Shown here: positions 62,543 through 64,000 of the stretch, piece by piece | Numbering within the stretch: the first letter of the stretch is position 1 | How the letters are laid out: every line of letters begins with the position of its first letter | NCBI RefSeq assembly: GCF_900102695.1 | Contig: NZ_FMVW01000004.1 | Span: 62,001-126,000, forward strand | Length of the DNA: 64,000 nucleotides | Direction of reading: 5' to 3' | Source: Afifella marina DSM 2698 | GTDB taxonomy: Bacteria; Pseudomonadota; Alphaproteobacteria; Rhizobiales; Afifellaceae | Notes under the pieces: generated by a model | Told to the model about the DNA's origin: nothing | Databases searched by the model: none | Seen by the model: the letters and a program-made list of their open reading frames with translations, nothing else | Program-made: the position numbers and the translations under genes

Positions 62543-62628
62543 GCGCGCATTATGCGGCAGCAGCTGTCCCGCTGCTACCGCCGCGCCATAAGCGATCGAT
62601 GACGGTCCCCGTCTTTCTGGCGACGGTG

Positions 62629-62652
62629 CGGCGGCCCGGAGGCCGCCGTTTT
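62629..62652 (+). terminator. Possible terminator hairpin in the glpX/recJ gap
   Basis: CGGCGGCC (62629-62636) and GGCCGCCG (62641-62648) pair around CGGA, followed by four Ts on the + strand. No + strand gene precedes it, and on the minus strand (glpX transcript) no T-run follows. It may act weakly for glpX or be a stable repeat structure. Confidence 0.35.
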
Positions 62653-62668
62653 GCCTGGACGCTGAGGA

Positions 62669-63658
62669 TCAGTCGATGAATTCGAACTTGTCCTCGACGA
62701 TATGCTTGGCACGAACCCAACGCTGCGTGCCCGTATGCGAGCGCGTGACGATCGTGTGGGTCATGGCGACGCCGCGACGGAAGCTGACACCCTGGAGAAG
62801 ATTGCCATCCGTCACGCCTGTGGCTGCAAAGAGCACGTCGCCTGACGCCATGTCTTCCTTGGAGTAGATCTTGCGCGGCTCGCTGATCCCCATGCGTTCG
62901 GCGCGGGAGCGCTTCTCGTCCGTATCGAGGGTGAGACGGCCCCAGATCTGTCCGCCCATGCAGCGCAAAGCGGCTGCGGCCAGAACACCTTCAGGAGCGC
63001 CGCCGGAGCCAATGTAAAAGTCGATCCCGGTCGTTTCTGGATCGGTCGTATGAATGATGCCGGCGACATCGCCGTCGCCGATCAGGCGAATGGCTACACC
63101 CGTCTCACGCACCGCCTCGATCAGTTTCTGATGACGCGGCCGGTCGAGAATGCACGCCGTAAGCTCATGCGCACGGACGTCCTTTTCCTTGGCGATGCGG
63201 CGCACGATCTCCGCGGGCGGCATATCGAGCTCGATGAAATCTTCCGGAAAGCCCGGGCCGATGGCGAGCTTGTCCATGTAAACATCAGGCGCATTCAACA
63301 GGCCATTGCGATGCGTGATCGCAATGACAGCGAGAGAGTTGGGAAGGTTCTTTGCGCAGATCGTCGTGCCTTCCAGCGGGTCGAGTGCGATGTCGACCTC
63401 AGGCCCATCGCCGTTGCCGACCTCTTCGCCGATGAACAGCATCGGCGCCTCATCGCGTTCGCCCTCACCGATGACGACACGGCCGCGAATCGACAGGCGG
63501 TTCAGTTCGTTGCGCATCGCGTCGACAGCCGCCTGATCGGCCGCCTTTTCATCGCCGCGTCCACGCATCATGGCGGCCGCAACGGCGGCGCGCTCGGTAA
63601 CACGCACCAGCTCCAGAGTCAGAACCCGGTCCATTGCGGACAAATCGATATCGGCCAT
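62669..63658 (-). CDS. glpX: Fructose-1,6-bisphosphatase, class II
   Basis: The 329-residue phosphatase has VVIGEGERDEAPMLFIGEEV, DIALDPLEGTTICAKN (metal site DPLEG) and YIGSGGAPEGVLAAAALRC (in part), all class II signatures. It removes phosphate from fructose-1,6-bisphosphate in gluconeogenesis and, in some bacteria, sedoheptulose-bisphosphate. Homoserine dehydrogenase is 26 bases upstream on the same strand, so co-transcription is likely; the hom-glpX-recJ order is common in Hyphomicrobiales. Confidence 0.96.
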   Translation of the reverse strand: MADIDLSAMDRVLTLELVRVTERAAVAAAMMRGRGDEKAADQAAVDAMRNELNRLSIRGRVVIGEGERDEAPMLFIGEEVGNGDGPEVDIALDPLEGTTICAKNLPNSLAVIAITHRNGLLNAPDVYMDKLAIGPGFPEDFIELDMPPAEIVRRIAKEKDVRAHELTACILDRPRHQKLIEAVRETGVAIRLIGDGDVAGIIHTTDPETTGIDFYIGSGGAPEGVLAAAALRCMGGQIWGRLTLDTDEKRSRAERMGISEPRKIYSKEDMASGDVLFAATGVTDGNLLQGVSFRRGVAMTHTIVTRSHTGTQRWVRAKHIVEDKFEFID

Positions 63659-63684
63659 TTAGCCCTCCCTCAAAATTCTGGCGC

Positions 63685-64000
63685 TCAAAGCGCCTCAATC
63701 CGGATCATTTGGGGCCGGCCGACAATGTCACCCTCCCCCTCGATACGGCCCAATGCGTCACGCACGGCCTGCTCGGTCGTATCGTGGGTGATGATGGTGA
63801 CAGAACGCAGATGATCGGGATTGCCGCGCGGCGCCGCGCCCGCGGGGCGATTTCTCTGCACGATCGAATCGAGCGAGATGCCGCCATCGGCCATGGCGCG
63901 CGCGATCGCCGCGAAGGCTCCGACGCGGTCGGGCACCGACAAACGCAGATAGTACCCGCCGGGATGGGCCCGCATCCGGGCTCTCTGATACGGTTTGAGG
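63685..64000 (-). CDS. hom: Homoserine dehydrogenase, C-terminal ACT domain (cut by window edge)
   Basis: The frame runs off the right edge, giving 104 residues. It reads LKPYQRARMRAHPGGYYLRL, then VPDRVGAFAAIARAMADGGI and a final IEAL. This is the regulatory ACT domain that follows the homoserine dehydrogenase catalytic domain and binds threonine or related effectors. The partial gene has normal composition and is followed by glpX. The catalytic part lies outside the window. Confidence 0.9.
   Translation of the reverse strand, partial: LKPYQRARMRAHPGGYYLRLSVPDRVGAFAAIARAMADGGISLDSIVQRNRPAGAAPRGNPDHLRSVTIITHDTTEQAVRDALGRIEGEGDIVGRPQMIRIEAL

Noticed and set aside
1-64000. CRISPR array
   Set aside because: No spaced direct repeats of the right length and regularity were visible.

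Overview
The window looks like core chromosome of a GC-rich alphaproteobacterium, most likely Hyphomicrobiales (Rhizobiales). The markers are the dusB-ntrB-ntrC-ntrY-ntrX-trkA-dat-hfq-hflX run, an ispD-ispF gene fusion, the rlpA-dac-tmk-holB-metG-tatD-MBL cluster, a glutathione-dependent formaldehyde pathway, and CtrA-type boxes (TTAA-N7-TTAA). I cannot name the genus.

Layout. 1-3062: the start of a GAF-domain gene cut by the window edge, a sodium:alanine symporter (AGCS family) with a strong terminator, and a small membrane protein. 3160-12355: a restriction island with an Mrr-like endonuclease, an HNH nuclease, and a type I restriction-modification operon hsdM-hsdS-(unknown gene)-hsdR. The island ends exactly at the 3' end of a tRNA-Ser(TGA) gene. 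A 17-base copy of that tRNA 3' end (T-loop edge through CCA) lies at its far left side, so it has the shape of an element integrated into the tRNA, but no integrase gene is visible. 12737-19902: cell wall (rlpA, D,D-carboxypeptidase), thymidylate kinase, DNA polymerase III delta', methionyl-tRNA synthetase, TatD-like nuclease and a metallo-beta-lactamase-fold protein on the + strand. 20016-23092: KtrA/KtrB potassium uptake and mazG.

23103-34591 (minus strand): hflX, hfq, a D-amino-acid transaminase, trkA, ntrX, ntrY, ntrC, ntrB, dusB. This is the nitrogen-signalling region, with ntr genes coupled by overlapping stops and starts. 34641-36378: ispDF and pncC/cinA. 36389-39573: a RatA/Coq10-like START protein, lipA, a GlsB-type membrane protein, and lpdA. 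With lipB at 53 kb this gives lipoyl synthesis, lipoyl transfer and the lipoamide dehydrogenase.

39728-51102: metabolic and stress genes, mostly on the minus strand: a PQQ-dependent membrane glucose dehydrogenase, a rhodanese, a previously unlisted 41-residue membrane protein with its own terminator, an MscS channel, a YdcF-like protein, an aldo/keto reductase, a DUF2254 protein, a glutathione transferase, a methyltransferase-type membrane protein, a VOC protein, a GNAT acetyltransferase and a GH25 lipoprotein. 51219-64000: mgtE, tRNA-Leu(GAG), lipB, an exported protein whose upstream region carries tandem CtrA boxes, acylphosphatase, cyclopropane fatty acid synthase, propionyl-CoA carboxylase alpha, adhC-fghA for formaldehyde oxidation, a YARHG-like exported protein, recJ, glpX and the C-terminal end of homoserine dehydrogenase.

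The parts most worth following up are the tRNA-flanked restriction island with its unknown AT-rich gene, the tandem CtrA boxes at 54314-54339, the 41-residue membrane protein, and the structured 465-base gap beside it.
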